A DNA stretch of 64,000 nt from an uncultured Lacinutrix sp. (GTDB lineage Bacteria; Bacteroidota; Bacteroidia; Flavobacteriales; Flavobacteriaceae). The notes under the pieces were generated by a model. That model made no database searches, had not been told where the DNA came from, and saw only the letters and a list, made by a program, of their open reading frames with translations. Where the stretch lies: NCBI RefSeq assembly GCF_947500605.1, contig NZ_CANMSJ010000004.1, forward strand, positions 186,001-250,000, in the 5' to 3' direction. Shown in pieces: positions 18,690 through 29,398 of this stretch. A program made the translations under genes and the position numbers. How positions within the stretch are numbered: position 1 is the stretch's first letter; every line of letters begins with the position of its first letter.

Positions 18690-21600
18690 ATGCTTAAGAA
18701 ACAAGGACTTTATTTACCAGAATTTGAACACGATAATTGTGGCGCAGGATTTATATGTAGCTTAACTGGAAAACGATCCAATGACATTATACATAAAGCG
18801 CTTGAAATATTAGTAAAATTAGAACATCGAGGCGCTGTAAGTTCAGACGGAGTAACCGGCGATGGCGCAGGTATATTAATTGATATTCCGCATAAATTCT
18901 TTAAGATTTTTTGTGAGTTTGATTTACCTGAAGCTGGAGAATACGCAGTTAGTAATGTATTTCTTCCTAAAAAAGAAAACCAACGTCAATATTGTATTGA
19001 TGTTTTTGAAAAAGAAATCCAAAATCAAGGCCTTAAATTAATTGGATGGAGAGACGTACCAGTTAATAGTACTGTTTTAGGTGAAATTGCAAAAGTAACA
19101 GAACCTTTTGTAAAGCAAATTTTTATCGGAAAGGCTAGCGATACCCAAACCGAAAGAGAATTCAACATAAAATTATATGCTGCACGAAAAATTGCAGAAC
19201 ACACTATATATGACTCTAAATTATCAGAATCACAATTCTTCTACCTACCAAGTCTATCTACTAAAATCATAATATTTAAAGGCTTATTAATGCCGGAACA
19301 TATTAACGAATATTACTTAGACCTATTTAACTCGGCTTTAGACACAAGATTAGCATTAGTACACCAACGTTTTTCTACCAACACATTTCCAACTTGGGAT
19401 TTAGCACAGCCTTTTAGATATATCTGTCATAACGGAGAAATAAACACCGTTAGAGGTAATGTATCACGCATGTTTTCTCGTGAAGAAATCATGGAAAGCC
19501 CATTATTTGGAGATGATATTAAAAAGATAATCCCTACTATTTTAAGAGGGAAATCAGATTCTGCAACCCTAGACATGGTTGTGGAATTACTATTAATGAC
19601 GGGACGTTCGCTTCCAGAAGCAATGATGATGTTAGTGCCCGAAGCTTGGGAAAAAAACCCACACATGTCGGATTCTAAAAAAGCGTTTTACGAATACAAC
19701 TCCTGCTTAATGGAACCTTGGGACGGACCGGCTTCAATCCCATTTACAGACGGTAATTTTATAGGTGCTGTTTTAGATAGAAATGGATTACGTCCTTCAA
19801 GATATACCGTAACAAAACAAGGAAACGTTATTATGTCTTCCGAAACTGGAGTTGTAGACATTGCTCCAGAAAACATAGAATTCCATGGTCGTTTAGAACC
19901 AGGAAAAATGTTTTTAGTAAACATGAGCGAAGGTCGTATTGTTAATGATGAAGAAATCAAAGAAGAAATAGCAGCCAAACATCCTTACAGACAATGGTTA
20001 AACGAAAATTTAGTCCATCTTAAAGATATTGAAGCTAAGGAAGGCCATATTAAATATGATGAAATTGATCTTAAAAAACGTGAAGTTGTTTTTGGCTATA
20101 CAGAAGAAGATTTAAATACTATTATTCGTCCGATGGCACAATTAGGGAAAGAACCTATTGGATCCATGGGAAGCGATACGCCAATTGCTATTTTATCAGA
20201 AAGACCACAATTAATTTATAACTACTTCAAACAGTTATTTGCTCAAGTTACCAATCCGCCTTTAGACGGAATTAGAGAAGAGTTAATTACAGATATAAGC
20301 TTAACACTTGGTAGTGACGTCAATATATTTGATATCAATGCCGAACATTGTAAAAAATTAAAAATTCAGAACCCGGTTATTTCTAAACACGATTTAGATA
20401 AGATTAGAGATTATGATACTAATCCTGATTTTAAAGTCGAATCTATTTCGATGTTATACGAAGTAAATCGTGGATTAAATGAACTTGAAGTCGCACTTGA
20501 AAACTTAGTCACTAAAGCTTCTAAAGCTATTGACGAAGGTGCAAACATCATTATTTTATCCGATCGATTTGTAGACGAAAATCACGCACCAATTCCTGCG
20601 CTTTTAGCCTGCTCTTACGTCAATCACGCCTTACACAAATTAAAAAAACGTTCTAGAATCAGTTTAATTATTGAGTCTGCAGAACCTCGTGAAGTACACC
20701 ATTTTGCTTTATTATTTGGTTATGGCGCAAGTGCTGTAAACCCATACATTGTAAATGAAATTGTTCAACAACAAATCAACAATGCAGATCTTACAGATTT
20801 AGAATATTTAGCTGCCATTAAAAACTACAATAAAGCAGTTGGAAAAGGGATTTTAAAGGTGATGAACAAAATTGGGATTTCAACCTTAAACTCGTACCGT
20901 GGCTCTCAATTATTTGAATGTATCGGAATTAAAACCTCGACAGTCGAAAAATACTTCCCAAATACACCAACACGTATTCAAGGTATTGGCCTAAGAGAAA
21001 TTGAACAAGAAATTGTTAAACGTCACAAAAGGGCTTTTCATAAAAATACAGAACCACAAATTGAAGTTGGTGGAGATTACAGATGGAGACGTGGACAAGA
21101 AAAACACATGTTTAATCCACTAACAGTTGCCAAACTTCAAGAATCGGTAAGAACCAATAAAGCATCTACATTTAAGGAGTTTTCAGACTTAGTAAACGAT
21201 CAATCTAAAAGCTTAATGACTATTAGAGGTTTGTTTGAGTTTGATCAATTTGACCCCATTCCTTTAGAGGAAGTAGAACCTTGGACAGAAATTGTAAAAC
21301 GTTTTAAAACCGGAGCCATGTCTTATGGTTCTATTAGTAAAGAAGCACACGAAAATCTTGCGGTTGCCATGAATAGAATTGGAGGGAAATCTAATTCTGG
21401 TGAAGGTGGAGAAGATCAAGAACGTTTCTACAAAAGCTCACAAGGAGACTGGAGAAACTCAGCAATCAAACAAGTCGCTTCAGGACGTTTTGGAGTCACT
21501 TCAAACTACTTAACAAGCGCAAGCGAAATTCAAATAAAAATAGCACAAGGTGCAAAACCAGGAGAAGGTGGACAATTACCTGGACCAAAAGTGAATCCAG

Positions 21601-23186
21601 AAATTGCAAAAACAAGAAATTCAACGCCCTATGTAGGATTAATTTCACCACCACCACATCACGATATTTATTCGATTGAAGATTTATCTCAATTAATTTA
21701 CGATGTAAAATCAGCAAATAGAGAAGCTAGAATTAATGTAAAACTAGTATCAGAAATTGGTGTTGGTACAGTAGCAGCAGGAGTTGCTAAAGCAAAAGCA
21801 GACGTTATTTTAATTGCTGGTTTTGATGGAGGAACAGGAGCAACGCCTTTAACTTCACAAAAACATACTGGTTTACCTTGGGAACTTGGTGTTGCAGAAG
21901 CACAGCAAACCTTAGTGATGAATGACCTTAGAAATCGTGTAGTTTTAGAATGTGACGGACAATTAAAAACAGGTCGCGATGTTGCTATTGCTTGCTTACT
22001 TGGCGCAGAAGAATTCGGTTTTGCAACAGCACCTTTAGTAGCTTCGGGATGTATTATGATGCGTGTGTGTCATTTAAACACCTGCCCAGTTGGAATTGCT
22101 ACTCAAAACCCTGACTTACGTAAAAAGTTTAAAGGAAAACCAGAACACGTTGTTAACTACATGTATTTTGTAGCACAAGAATTACGTGAGATTATGGCTA
22201 AATTAGGATTTAGAACTATTAACGAAATGGTTGGACAATCTCAAAAACTAAACAGAAACAAAGCCATAGACCATTATAAATCTTCAGGAATTGACTTAAC
22301 ACCAATCTTACACAAAGTAGAAGTCGCAGAAGATGTACAACTATACAACACGTATTGTCAAGACCATAACTTGAATGTGCACTTAGATTTTAAAATCATA
22401 AAACAAGCACATCAAGCTTTATTTAGAAGACAAAAAACAAACTTAGCTATGCCTATCACAAATATAGATAGAGCAGTTGGAGCAGTTATAAGTAACGAAA
22501 TTTCGAAAATTTACGGAGCAGATGGCCTACCTGAAGACACTATAGATATTGATTTTACAGGTTCTGCAGGACAAAGTTTTGGAGCCTTTGCAACCAAAGG
22601 TTTAAAATTTACCGTGCACGGAAACACAAATGATTATTTAGGTAAAGGGTTATCCGGAGCTAAATTAATTATTAAAGTGCCAGAAAAATGCACCATTATT
22701 CCGGAAGACAATATCATTACAGGAAACGTAACACTGTATGGCGCAACCTCTGGAGAAGTTTATATAAATGGTAAAGCTGGAGAGCGTTTTTGTGTTAGAA
22801 ATTCAGGAGCACAAGCAGTAGTCGAAGGTATTGGAGACCATGGTTGTGAGTATATGACTGGTGGAGTTGCTGTTATTCTTGGTACTGTAGGTCGAAACTT
22901 TGGAGCAGGAATGAGCGGAGGAGTTGCTTATGTTTTAGACGACAAAGGAACGTTTAAACAGAATTGCAATTCGGAAGATCTAAATATCGATCCAATTGAA
23001 AACGAAGCAGATAGTCTTCAGCTAAAACAATTAATCGAAAATCATTTTGAAGCAACAGGAAGCCCATTAGCAGCACGTATTTTAAAAGACTGGAACAACT
23101 ACCTTCCTAAGTTTAAAAAAGTGTTACCAGAAGAGTACAGACAAGCCTTAGTGAGATTAGAACAAGAACAACTAGAATTAGCGTAA
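18690..23186 (+). CDS. gltB: Glutamate synthase, large (alpha) subunit
   Basis: Transfers the glutamine amide to 2-oxoglutarate, yielding two glutamates. 1498 residues. An N-terminal class-II amidotransferase follows a short propeptide, with Cys17 in EHDNCGAGF as the nucleophile after processing; then the central and FMN-binding domains ([15 protein letters not shown]), the [3Fe-4S] cysteines in [19 protein letters not shown] (about 1120-1140), and the glycine-rich GXGXG beta-helix at the C-terminus ([26 protein letters not shown]). Three bases separate it from gltD. Its divergence from the Amt operon places the whole ammonium route in one block. Confidence 0.98.
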   Translation: MLKKQGLYLPEFEHDNCGAGFICSLTGKRSNDIIHKALEILVKLEHRGAVSSDGVTGDGAGILIDIPHKFFKIFCEFDLPEAGEYAVSNVFLPKKENQRQYCIDVFEKEIQNQGLKLIGWRDVPVNSTVLGEIAKVTEPFVKQIFIGKASDTQTEREFNIKLYAARKIAEHTIYDSKLSESQFFYLPSLSTKIIIFKGLLMPEHINEYYLDLFNSALDTRLALVHQRFSTNTFPTWDLAQPFRYICHNGEINTVRGNVSRMFSREEIMESPLFGDDIKKIIPTILRGKSDSATLDMVVELLLMTGRSLPEAMMMLVPEAWEKNPHMSDSKKAFYEYNSCLMEPWDGPASIPFTDGNFIGAVLDRNGLRPSRYTVTKQGNVIMSSETGVVDIAPENIEFHGRLEPGKMFLVNMSEGRIVNDEEIKEEIAAKHPYRQWLNENLVHLKDIEAKEGHIKYDEIDLKKREVVFGYTEEDLNTIIRPMAQLGKEPIGSMGSDTPIAILSERPQLIYNYFKQLFAQVTNPPLDGIREELITDISLTLGSDVNIFDINAEHCKKLKIQNPVISKHDLDKIRDYDTNPDFKVESISMLYEVNRGLNELEVALENLVTKASKAIDEGANIIILSDRFVDENHAPIPALLACSYVNHALHKLKKRSRISLIIESAEPREVHHFALLFGYGASAVNPYIVNEIVQQQINNADLTDLEYLAAIKNYNKAVGKGILKVMNKIGISTLNSYRGSQLFECIGIKTSTVEKYFPNTPTRIQGIGLREIEQEIVKRHKRAFHKNTEPQIEVGGDYRWRRGQEKHMFNPLTVAKLQESVRTNKASTFKEFSDLVNDQSKSLMTIRGLFEFDQFDPIPLEEVEPWTEIVKRFKTGAMSYGSISKEAHENLAVAMNRIGGKSNSGEGGEDQERFYKSSQGDWRNSAIKQVASGRFGVTSNYLTSASEIQIKIAQGAKPGEGGQLPGPKVNPEIAKTRNSTPYVGLISPPPHHDIYSIEDLSQLIYDVKSANREARINVKLVSEIGVGTVAAGVAKAKADVILIAGFDGGTGATPLTSQKHTGLPWELGVAEAQQTLVMNDLRNRVVLECDGQLKTGRDVAIACLLGAEEFGFATAPLVASGCIMMRVCHLNTCPVGIATQNPDLRKKFKGKPEHVVNYMYFVAQELREIMAKLGFRTINEMVGQSQKLNRNKAIDHYKSSGIDLTPILHKVEVAEDVQLYNTYCQDHNLNVHLDFKIIKQAHQALFRRQKTNLAMPITNIDRAVGAVISNEISKIYGADGLPEDTIDIDFTGSAGQSFGAFATKGLKFTVHGNTNDYLGKGLSGAKLIIKVPEKCTIIPEDNIITGNVTLYGATSGEVYINGKAGERFCVRNSGAQAVVEGIGDHGCEYMTGGVAVILGTVGRNFGAGMSGGVAYVLDDKGTFKQNCNSEDLNIDPIENEADSLQLKQLIENHFEATGSPLAARILKDWNNYLPKFKKVLPEEYRQALVRLEQEQLELA

Positions 23187-23189
23187 ATT

Positions 23190-24656
23190 ATGGGAAAGAT
23201 AACAGGATTTTTAGAGTTTAAGCGTGAGAACGAAAGTTATATAGCGCCAGAAAAACGCATAGAGAATTACAAAGAATTTACGGTTCCGCTACCAGAAGAT
23301 CACCTAGAAAATCAAGGTGCTCGTTGTATGGATTGCGGAATTCCGTTTTGCCATAGTGGTTGTCCGCTTGGGAATTTAATTCCAGATTTTAATGATAAAG
23401 TTTATAAAGGAAAATGGAAAGAAGCTGCTGAAATTTTACACAAAACTAACAACTTCCCAGAGTTTACAGGACGCTTATGTCCAGCACCTTGCGAAGAAGC
23501 TTGTGTACTTGGTATTAACGAAGACCCAGTAACCATAGAAAATATTGAAAAAAACATAGTAGAAACCGCCTTTCAAGAAGGTTGGATTGTAGCACAACCA
23601 CCAAAAGTAAGAACCGAAAAAACAGTTGCTGTTATTGGTTCTGGCCCTGCTGGATTAGCTGCCGCACAACAATTAAATCGCGCAGGACATACCGTTACTG
23701 TTTTTGAACGTGACGAAAAAGTGGGTGGTTTATTACGTTATGGCATTCCAGATTTTAAAATGGAAAAAACCGTAATTGACAGACGTGTTGCTGTTTTAGA
23801 AGAAGAAGGTATTATTTTTAATACCAATGCACATGTTGGTAAAAACATAGACGCCAACCAGCTTAAAGACGACTTTGATGCTGTTGTTTTATGTGGTGGC
23901 GCAACCGTAAGAAGAAGCATTCCTATACCTGGAGCGGATTTAAAAGGGGTAACGCAAGCGATGGATTTCTTAAAACTAAACAACCAATACGTGGATGGTT
24001 TAGTCGATTTTAAAGACGTTATTTCTGCTAAAGGAAAAGACATTATCGTAATTGGTGGTGGAGATACAGGAAGTGATTGTATTGGAACGTCTAATCGTCA
24101 TGGCGCAACCTCTGTGACTAATTTTGAAATTTTAAGCAAACCTTCTGAAGGTCGTCCTGCAAATCAACCTTGGCCTTATTGGCCTATGAAGTTAAAAACA
24201 ACTTCGTCGCACCAAGAAGGAGTCGAGCGTTTTTTCAGCATTTCAACTAAAGCGTTTATTGGCGATAAAAAGGGAAACTTAACAGGCTTAAAAACGGTTG
24301 AAGTAGAATGGATTTTTACACCAGGTGAAAGACCTCAACTTAAAGAGGTTCCAAATACCGAAAAAGAATGGAAATGCGACATCGCATTATTAGCACTTGG
24401 TTTTACAGGCGCTGAAAAAACACTAGCAGACCAATTTGGCTTAAAAATGGATTTTAGAAGTAATATTGAAGCAACAATAAAAGATTACAAAACAAATATC
24501 CCTGGCGTTTTTGCAGCTGGAGATATGCGTCGCGGACAATCGTTGATTGTTTGGGCTATTTCAGAAGGTAGACAAGCAGCACATCATATTGACACCTATT
24601 TAATGGGAGAATCCTGTTTACCTTTAAAGGATGACAGTGATTTACCTCGGGTTTAA
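23190..24656 (+). CDS. gltD: Glutamate synthase, small (beta) subunit
   Basis: NADPH-oxidising partner of GltB, 488 residues. The N-terminal ferredoxin-like region carries Fe-S cysteines (CMDCGIPFC, SGCPLGNLIPDF and CPAPCEEACVLG); the FAD site is VIGSGPAGLAAAQQL (about 148-162), and the NADPH site includes IVIGGGDTGSDCIG. The C-terminal GDMRRGQSLIVWAISEGR completes the FAD pocket. It starts three bases after gltB. Convergent with argH; the 200-bp gap between them holds palindromic repeats and no obvious T-rich terminator. Confidence 0.98.
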   Translation: MGKITGFLEFKRENESYIAPEKRIENYKEFTVPLPEDHLENQGARCMDCGIPFCHSGCPLGNLIPDFNDKVYKGKWKEAAEILHKTNNFPEFTGRLCPAPCEEACVLGINEDPVTIENIEKNIVETAFQEGWIVAQPPKVRTEKTVAVIGSGPAGLAAAQQLNRAGHTVTVFERDEKVGGLLRYGIPDFKMEKTVIDRRVAVLEEEGIIFNTNAHVGKNIDANQLKDDFDAVVLCGGATVRRSIPIPGADLKGVTQAMDFLKLNNQYVDGLVDFKDVISAKGKDIIVIGGGDTGSDCIGTSNRHGATSVTNFEILSKPSEGRPANQPWPYWPMKLKTTSSHQEGVERFFSISTKAFIGDKKGNLTGLKTVEVEWIFTPGERPQLKEVPNTEKEWKCDIALLALGFTGAEKTLADQFGLKMDFRSNIEATIKDYKTNIPGVFAAGDMRRGQSLIVWAISEGRQAAHHIDTYLMGESCLPLKDDSDLPRV

Positions 24657-24703
24657 TACATGGAAAGACCATTAATCTAAAAAAAATATTTGATACAATT
24701 AGA

Positions 24704-24769
24704 GAGATTACTTCGTTCCTCGCAATGACACACAACACGTCATTGCGAGGAGGCACGACGAAGTAATCT
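24704..24769. repeat. Long palindromic repeat (CATTGCGAGGA family)
   Basis: AGATTACTTCGT plus TCCTCGCAATGAC on the left arm (24704-24728) is complementary to GTCATTGCGAGGA and ACGAAGTAATCT on the right, apart from a 6-base bulge (GGCACG), giving about 25 paired bases around a 9-base loop. It lies between the convergent gltD and argH and could end both transcripts. Confidence 0.85.
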
Positions 24770-24819
24770 GTTTAATAAAAGCAAGAAAACTCTTTAAAAC
24801 AAAAATTTTACAAAAATTA

Positions 24820-24848
24820 GAGAGATTGCTTCGTTCCTCGCAATGACG
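24820..24848. repeat. Half copy of the CATTGCGAGGA repeat
   Basis: AGAGATTGCTTCGTTCCTCGC and the following AATGACG match the left arm of the full element at 24704-24769; no right arm follows. It ends about 10 bp from the argH stop codon. Confidence 0.75.
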
Positions 24849-24857
24849 CAATTAACA

Positions 24858-26132
24858 CTACTCTGGATACTTCCCTCTAATCCCATCCAAACACAAATTA
24901 CCAATACTACCAACATGCGTGTGTTTTTTAGAGGTATCTGGTACATAAGTTCCACTTTCCACTTCTCCTCCAATTTTTTGATACGCTTCTCTAAAAGGCA
25001 TACCTCCCACAACCAATGTATTAATATTATCTACTGTAAATAAGTATTGATATTTAGCATCATTCAAATCAATATCTTTTACAATGACTTGCTGAATGGC
25101 GTAATTAAAAATATCTAATAAGTCTTTTACATCTTCAATAGCTGCAATTATATTTTCCTTTAATAACTGAAAATCCCTATGGTAACCACTTGGTAAATTA
25201 TTAGTAATTAACACCATTTCAGTATGCAAAGCCTGAATCTTATTGGCCTTTCCACGGATTAATTCAAACACATCTGGATTCTTTTTATGTGGCATAATAC
25301 TGCTTCCCGTCGTTAACTCATCCGGAAAGGCAATAAAGCCGAAATTCTGACTATTATACACGCAAATATCCATTGCAAAACGCGCTAAAGTATTACATAC
25401 ACTTCCTAAAGCTAAAGCGATTGTTCGTTCGCTTTTTCCTCTACTCATTTGCGCAGCAACAACGTTGTATTTTAAAGTTGAAAACTTTAATTCTTTTGTG
25501 GTTAATTCTCGATCAATAGGAAACGAACTTCCATAACCCGCTGCAGAACCTAACGGATTTTGATCTACGGTTTTCAAGGCTGCATTTAGCAAGTATACAT
25601 CATCAATTAAAACCTCAGCATAAGCAGAAAACCACAATCCAAAAGAAGATGGCATAGCCACTTGTAAATGGGTATAACCAGGAAGCAAAGCGTCTTTATG
25701 CGTTTCCGCCAAACCTAAAAGGGTCTCAAAAAACGTTTTTGTTTTCTGATTAATTTCTTTTAAATTCTCTTTGTAGTACAATTGTAATGCAACTAAAACT
25801 TGATCGTTTCTAGAACGTGCGGTATGGATTTTCTTTCCAACATCACCTAAAGTTTTAGTCAGCTCATATTCAATTTTAGAATGCACATCTTCAAAGGATT
25901 CTTCAATAACAAAGGTTCCGTTTTCTATAGTTTCCGCAATAGCGTGTAAACCATTTTTAAGCTGTTGCAATTCTTCCGAAGAAATAATGCCAATAGACTC
26001 TAACATTATTGCATGTGCTAAAGATGCTTGCACATCGTACTTAGCAATATGCATATCAATTTCTCTATCGTTTCCAACGGTAAATTGTTCTATTTTTTTA
26101 TCGATACTTATTCCTTTGTCCCAGAGTTTCAT
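24858..26132 (-). CDS. argH: Argininosuccinate lyase
   Basis: Last step of arginine synthesis: cleaves argininosuccinate to arginine and fumarate. 424 residues, slightly shorter than E. coli ArgH (457). The signature GSSIMPHKKNPD (about 275-287) carries the flexible catalytic loop, HTARSRNDQV and PGYTHLQVAMP are substrate-binding regions, and NPLGSAAGYGSSFPIDR matches the family. Last gene of the arg operon, 9 bp after argE. The C-terminal tail ends LDGIRGKYPE. Confidence 0.96.
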   Translation of the reverse strand: MKLWDKGISIDKKIEQFTVGNDREIDMHIAKYDVQASLAHAIMLESIGIISSEELQQLKNGLHAIAETIENGTFVIEESFEDVHSKIEYELTKTLGDVGKKIHTARSRNDQVLVALQLYYKENLKEINQKTKTFFETLLGLAETHKDALLPGYTHLQVAMPSSFGLWFSAYAEVLIDDVYLLNAALKTVDQNPLGSAAGYGSSFPIDRELTTKELKFSTLKYNVVAAQMSRGKSERTIALALGSVCNTLARFAMDICVYNSQNFGFIAFPDELTTGSSIMPHKKNPDVFELIRGKANKIQALHTEMVLITNNLPSGYHRDFQLLKENIIAAIEDVKDLLDIFNYAIQQVIVKDIDLNDAKYQYLFTVDNINTLVVGGMPFREAYQKIGGEVESGTYVPDTSKKHTHVGSIGNLCLDGIRGKYPE

Positions 26133-26141
26133 AATTTGATT

Positions 26142-27203
26142 TTAAAGTACTTTTTCTAATAATTCAATATATATTTTAATCCCTTCTTCAATCTCATTCA
26201 CGTAAATAAACTCGTCAGCCGAATGCGATCGTGTGCTATCTCCTGGTCCTAGTTTTAACGATGGACAACTCAACACCGCTTGATCAGATAATGTTGGCGA
26301 ACCATAAGTGCTTCTACCAATTTCTATTCCTGCAATTACCAATGGATGATCGATAGGAATGGACGACGAATTTAATTTTATGCTACGCGGAATAATACTA
26401 TCACAAGGCGCTTCTTTCTGTAAAATATCGACAATGTCTTGGTTAGAATATTTATCGTTTACCCGAACATCAACCACTAATTTCACATCTGCTGGAACCG
26501 CATTATGCTGCTTTCCTGCATTTATTTGCGTAACAGTCAACTTTACCTCTCCCAAAGCTTCAGATGTTTTATTAAATGTGTAATTTTTAAACCATTCTAA
26601 AACTTGAATGGTATTATAAATCGCATTATCGTGATTTGGATGCGCAGCATGACTAGGCGTTCCTTTTACGATTGCATCAAACACAACCAAGCCTTTTTCA
26701 GCAACAGCTAAATTCATTAAAGTTGGTTCTCCAACAATAGCGACATCCACTTTTGGAATGACCGACAACATACTATTTAACCCATTTTCTCCACTACTCT
26801 CTTCTTCAGCGGAAGCGACAATAACCAGATTAAAATTTAGATTTTCTCTGCCATAGAAATAGGCAAACGTTGCTAACAAACTCACCAAACATCCTCCAGC
26901 ATCATTACTTCCTAAACCATATAATCTTCCATCTTCAACAATCGCTTTAAACGGATCTTTGGTGTAGCCATTATTTGGTTTTACCGTATCGTGATGCGAG
27001 TTTAATAATAGCGTTGGTTTGCTCTCGTCAAAATATTTATTGGTTGCCCAAACATTATGATTGGTTCTTTTAAAAGGAATATCCTGCTGCACAAACCATT
27101 GCTCAATATGCGCTGCTGTTGGTCCTTCTTCTGAAGAAAATGACTGCGTTTCTATCAATTGTTTTAATAAAGCAATTGCTCTTGTTGTTAGTTTTTCTAT
27201 CAT
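26142..27203 (-). CDS. argE: N-acyl-ornithine/citrulline deacylase (M20 family)
   Basis: Zinc peptidase-like deacylase of 353 residues. Metal and catalytic residues are visible in LNSHHDTVKP, GLGSNDAGG and SAEEESSGENG, and SRSTYGSPTLSDQAVL and GPGDSTRSHSADEF close the site. Because the carbamoyltransferase of this operon is ArgF', the physiological substrate should be N-acetyl- or N-succinyl-citrulline and not acetylornithine (inference from pathway logic). It overlaps the argB stop by four bases (ATGA), so the two are translationally coupled. Whether the acyl group is acetyl or succinyl cannot be read from the sequence. Confidence 0.88.
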   Translation of the reverse strand: MIEKLTTRAIALLKQLIETQSFSSEEGPTAAHIEQWFVQQDIPFKRTNHNVWATNKYFDESKPTLLLNSHHDTVKPNNGYTKDPFKAIVEDGRLYGLGSNDAGGCLVSLLATFAYFYGRENLNFNLVIVASAEEESSGENGLNSMLSVIPKVDVAIVGEPTLMNLAVAEKGLVVFDAIVKGTPSHAAHPNHDNAIYNTIQVLEWFKNYTFNKTSEALGEVKLTVTQINAGKQHNAVPADVKLVVDVRVNDKYSNQDIVDILQKEAPCDSIIPRSIKLNSSSIPIDHPLVIAGIEIGRSTYGSPTLSDQAVLSCPSLKLGPGDSTRSHSADEFIYVNEIEEGIKIYIELLEKVL

Positions 27204-27976
27204 TTGGTAATGGTTGTGTGTGTATTATTTTTATCGAAAAGCATGTCTGATTTACCAATACAAACTTTTTGCACTTGATTATTTACAGCATGAAAACAGT
27301 TGTTTAATTTTGGCAGCATGCCTTCATAAATAATACCATTTTCAATTAACGGTTGGTAGCTTTTGGTGTTTATGTTTTCGATAACAGAATCGTCATTATT
27401 TACATCTTCTAAAACTCCGTTTTTTTCGAAGCAATAATATAATTCAGTTTTATATTTTACTGCAAAACCTATTGCTAATTCGGAAGCAATCGTATCTGCA
27501 TTGGTATTTAATAATTGCCCGTTTTTATCATGAGTAATCGCACAAAACACAGGTGTAATTTCATTATTTAAAAGAATTTCTAACGTTTCAGTATTTACCT
27601 TTTTGACGTCTCCAGCAAATCCATAATCGATAGGTTTTGATGGTCTTAAATCTGAAACTATTGTGTTTCCGTCTGCACCAGAAAAACCAATAGCATTACA
27701 ATTGTTGGCTTGTAATTGTGCGACTATAGTTTTATTGATTTTTCCAGCATATACCATGGTAATAATATCTAAAGTCACTTGATCGGTTACTCGTCTTCCG
27801 TCAATCATTTTAACCTCAACTTGCATTTGTTGTGCTAATTTGGTTGCTAATTTTCCACCACCATGCACTAGGATTTTAGGAGCATCTATAGTCGCAAATG
27901 CTTTTAGGAATTGCTGTAAGGCGTTATCATCATCGATGATGTTTCCTCCAATTTTTATGATTTTTAGTGTTTTCAT
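27200..27976 (-). CDS. argB: N-acetyl(or succinyl)glutamate kinase
   Basis: Amino-acid kinase family, 258 residues, phosphorylating the gamma-carboxyl of N-acylglutamate. IIKIGGNIIDD at the N-terminus and VHGGGKLATKLA (about 38-49) form the phosphate-binding loops; NTNADTIASELAIGF is the nucleotide region and GMLPKLNNCFHAVN the C-terminal lysine region. The N-terminal extension seen in arginine-inhibited hexameric kinases is absent, so feedback inhibition by arginine is doubtful. Overlaps argE by four bases. A gap of 102 bp filled with palindromic repeats separates it from argF'. Confidence 0.93.
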   Translation of the reverse strand: MKTLKIIKIGGNIIDDDNALQQFLKAFATIDAPKILVHGGGKLATKLAQQMQVEVKMIDGRRVTDQVTLDIITMVYAGKINKTIVAQLQANNCNAIGFSGADGNTIVSDLRPSKPIDYGFAGDVKKVNTETLEILLNNEITPVFCAITHDKNGQLLNTNADTIASELAIGFAVKYKTELYYCFEKNGVLEDVNNDDSVIENINTKSYQPLIENGIIYEGMLPKLNNCFHAVNNQVQKVCIGKSDMLFDKNNTHTTITK

Positions 27977-27996
27977 GCTTATTCTTCTTTTGATGT

Positions 27997-28077
27997 GATA
28001 CTGAAATGAATTCAGTATGACGATGTAATCTGTTTCAATTAAAAGATTGCTTCAATCGTTCCTCATTCGCAATGACG
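27997..28077. repeat. Two palindromic repeats between argF' and argB
   Basis: GATACTGAAATGAATTCAGTATGACG (27997-28022 by position; arms ATACTGAA/TTCAGTAT) followed by a degenerate CATTGCGAGGA-family half (28044-28077). Both end in ATGACG. They sit inside an operon between co-oriented genes. Confidence 0.7.
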
Positions 28078-28078
28078 T

Positions 28079-29014
28079 TTACAATTCTTCCAAAATCTGC
28101 TTCAACACAATTTGTGCAGCAAAAGTCCTATTATTTGCTTGTTGGATTACAACAGAATGCTCGTCATCCAAAACCGCATCTTCCACAACCACATTAAGCC
28201 TTACGGGCAAGCAATGCATAAATTTCGCATTACCCAACTTCGCTTTTGTCATCATCCAATTCTCGTCCTGACTAAGCACTTTTCCATAGTCTTTATAATT
28301 ACTCCAGTTTTTCACGTAGACAAAATCGGCACCTTTCAAAGCCTCTTCTTGATTGTGATTTATTGGTGTGTTTTCCGTAATTGCTTCGCTTAATTCATAA
28401 CCTTCAGGATGAGTAATTGTTAAATCGACATCCATATTTTGCATCATTTCTACAAACGAATTTGCAACCGCTTGTGGCAATGCTTTTGGATGTGGCGCCC
28501 AAGACAAGACTACTTTTGGTTTCGCTTTTTTAGATAATTCAGTTATAGTAATAGCATCTGCCAATGCTTGTAAAGGATGCGCTGTTGCACTCTCCATATT
28601 TACAATTGGCACTGTTGCGTATTTTATAAAGCTGTTCATCACAAATTCACTTTCATCCTTTTTCTTATCTGTTAAACTAGGAAACGCTCTAACCGCAATC
28701 ACATCTCCATACTGCGAAATCACTTGTGCAGCCTCTTTAATGTGCTCTGACGTGTTTGCATTCATGATTGTTCCATCTTCAAATTCTAGGTTCCATGCGT
28801 CATTCACATTTAGGATCATCACATCCATTCCTAGGTTCTTTGCTGCTTTTTCGGTACTTAATCGCGTTCGTAAACTGCAATTAAAAAACAGCATGACTAA
28901 TGTTTTATGGCTTCCTAAATCTTCGAATTTAAAGGGGTTCTTTTTTAGTGAAATCGCGTCCTTTATAGTTTCTTGAAGATTTGATATGTCTTTTATTTCT
29001 GTATACTTTTTCAT
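28079..29014 (-). CDS. argF': N-acyl-L-ornithine carbamoyltransferase
   Basis: Transfers carbamoyl to N-acyl-ornithine. 311 residues. FFNCSLRTRLSTEKAA holds the carbamoyl-phosphate site (S-LRTR replaces the STRT of ordinary carbamoyltransferases), SWAPHPKALPQAV is diagnostic of the ArgF' branch, and FMHCLPVRLNVVV is the HCLP motif. Known from the family: Pro90 in the Bacteroides fragilis enzyme directs N-succinylornithine and Glu92 in the Xanthomonas enzyme N-acetylornithine. By alignment from memory this position is Ser89 here (NTSEH against KPEH), so the acyl group cannot be assigned. The gap upstream to argD is occupied by a 148-bp tandem array. Confidence 0.93.
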   Translation of the reverse strand: MKKYTEIKDISNLQETIKDAISLKKNPFKFEDLGSHKTLVMLFFNCSLRTRLSTEKAAKNLGMDVMILNVNDAWNLEFEDGTIMNANTSEHIKEAAQVISQYGDVIAVRAFPSLTDKKKDESEFVMNSFIKYATVPIVNMESATAHPLQALADAITITELSKKAKPKVVLSWAPHPKALPQAVANSFVEMMQNMDVDLTITHPEGYELSEAITENTPINHNQEEALKGADFVYVKNWSNYKDYGKVLSQDENWMMTKAKLGNAKFMHCLPVRLNVVVEDAVLDDEHSVVIQQANNRTFAAQIVLKQILEEL

Positions 29015-29033
29015 CTATTTATTACTTTAATCT

Positions 29034-29396
29034 TACTGAATTCATTTCAACTTCTCACTGTTATGTGATTCCGAAACTAGTGCAGAATGACGTTGCTATT
29101 TAATTCTTGTTTCTAAGCCTTTAATGCTCAATATAACTGCTATTACAAACACTTATTTTCATGTATCCACAACTCTCGTCAAGCTGAATTTATTTCAGCT
29201 TCTCATTATGATGTGATTCTGAAACTAGTTCAGAATGACGTTGCGACTTAGTTCTTATTTCTAAGCATTTAATGCTAAACATAACTGCTATTACAAATAC
29301 TTATTTTCATGTATCCACAACTCTCATCAAGCTGAATTTAGTTCAGCTTCCCGCTTATTATGTGATTCTGAAACTAGTTCAGAATGACGTTACTCG
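29034..29396. repeat. 148-bp tandem repeat array between argF' and argD
   Basis: About 2.4 copies with an exact 148-bp period: the CTGAA core starts at 29036, 29184 and 29332. Each copy contains two small palindromes (GCTGAATTTATTTCAGC type and ATTCTGAAACTAGTTCAGAAT type, the latter ending ATGACG) joined by a unique AT-rich spacer. Copies differ by a few substitutions. No coding frame spans it. It fills the entire 384-bp gap, which is the only thing in this stretch. Confidence 0.9.
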
Positions 29397-29398
29397 CA

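Noticed and set aside
28079-29014. Ordinary ornithine carbamoyltransferase (argF/argI)
   Set aside because: The STRTR motif is replaced by SLRTR and the SWAPHP motif belongs to the N-acyl-ornithine branch.
29034-29396. CRISPR array
   Set aside because: The unit is 148 bp with near-identical spacers, not short repeats with unique spacers, and there are no cas genes.
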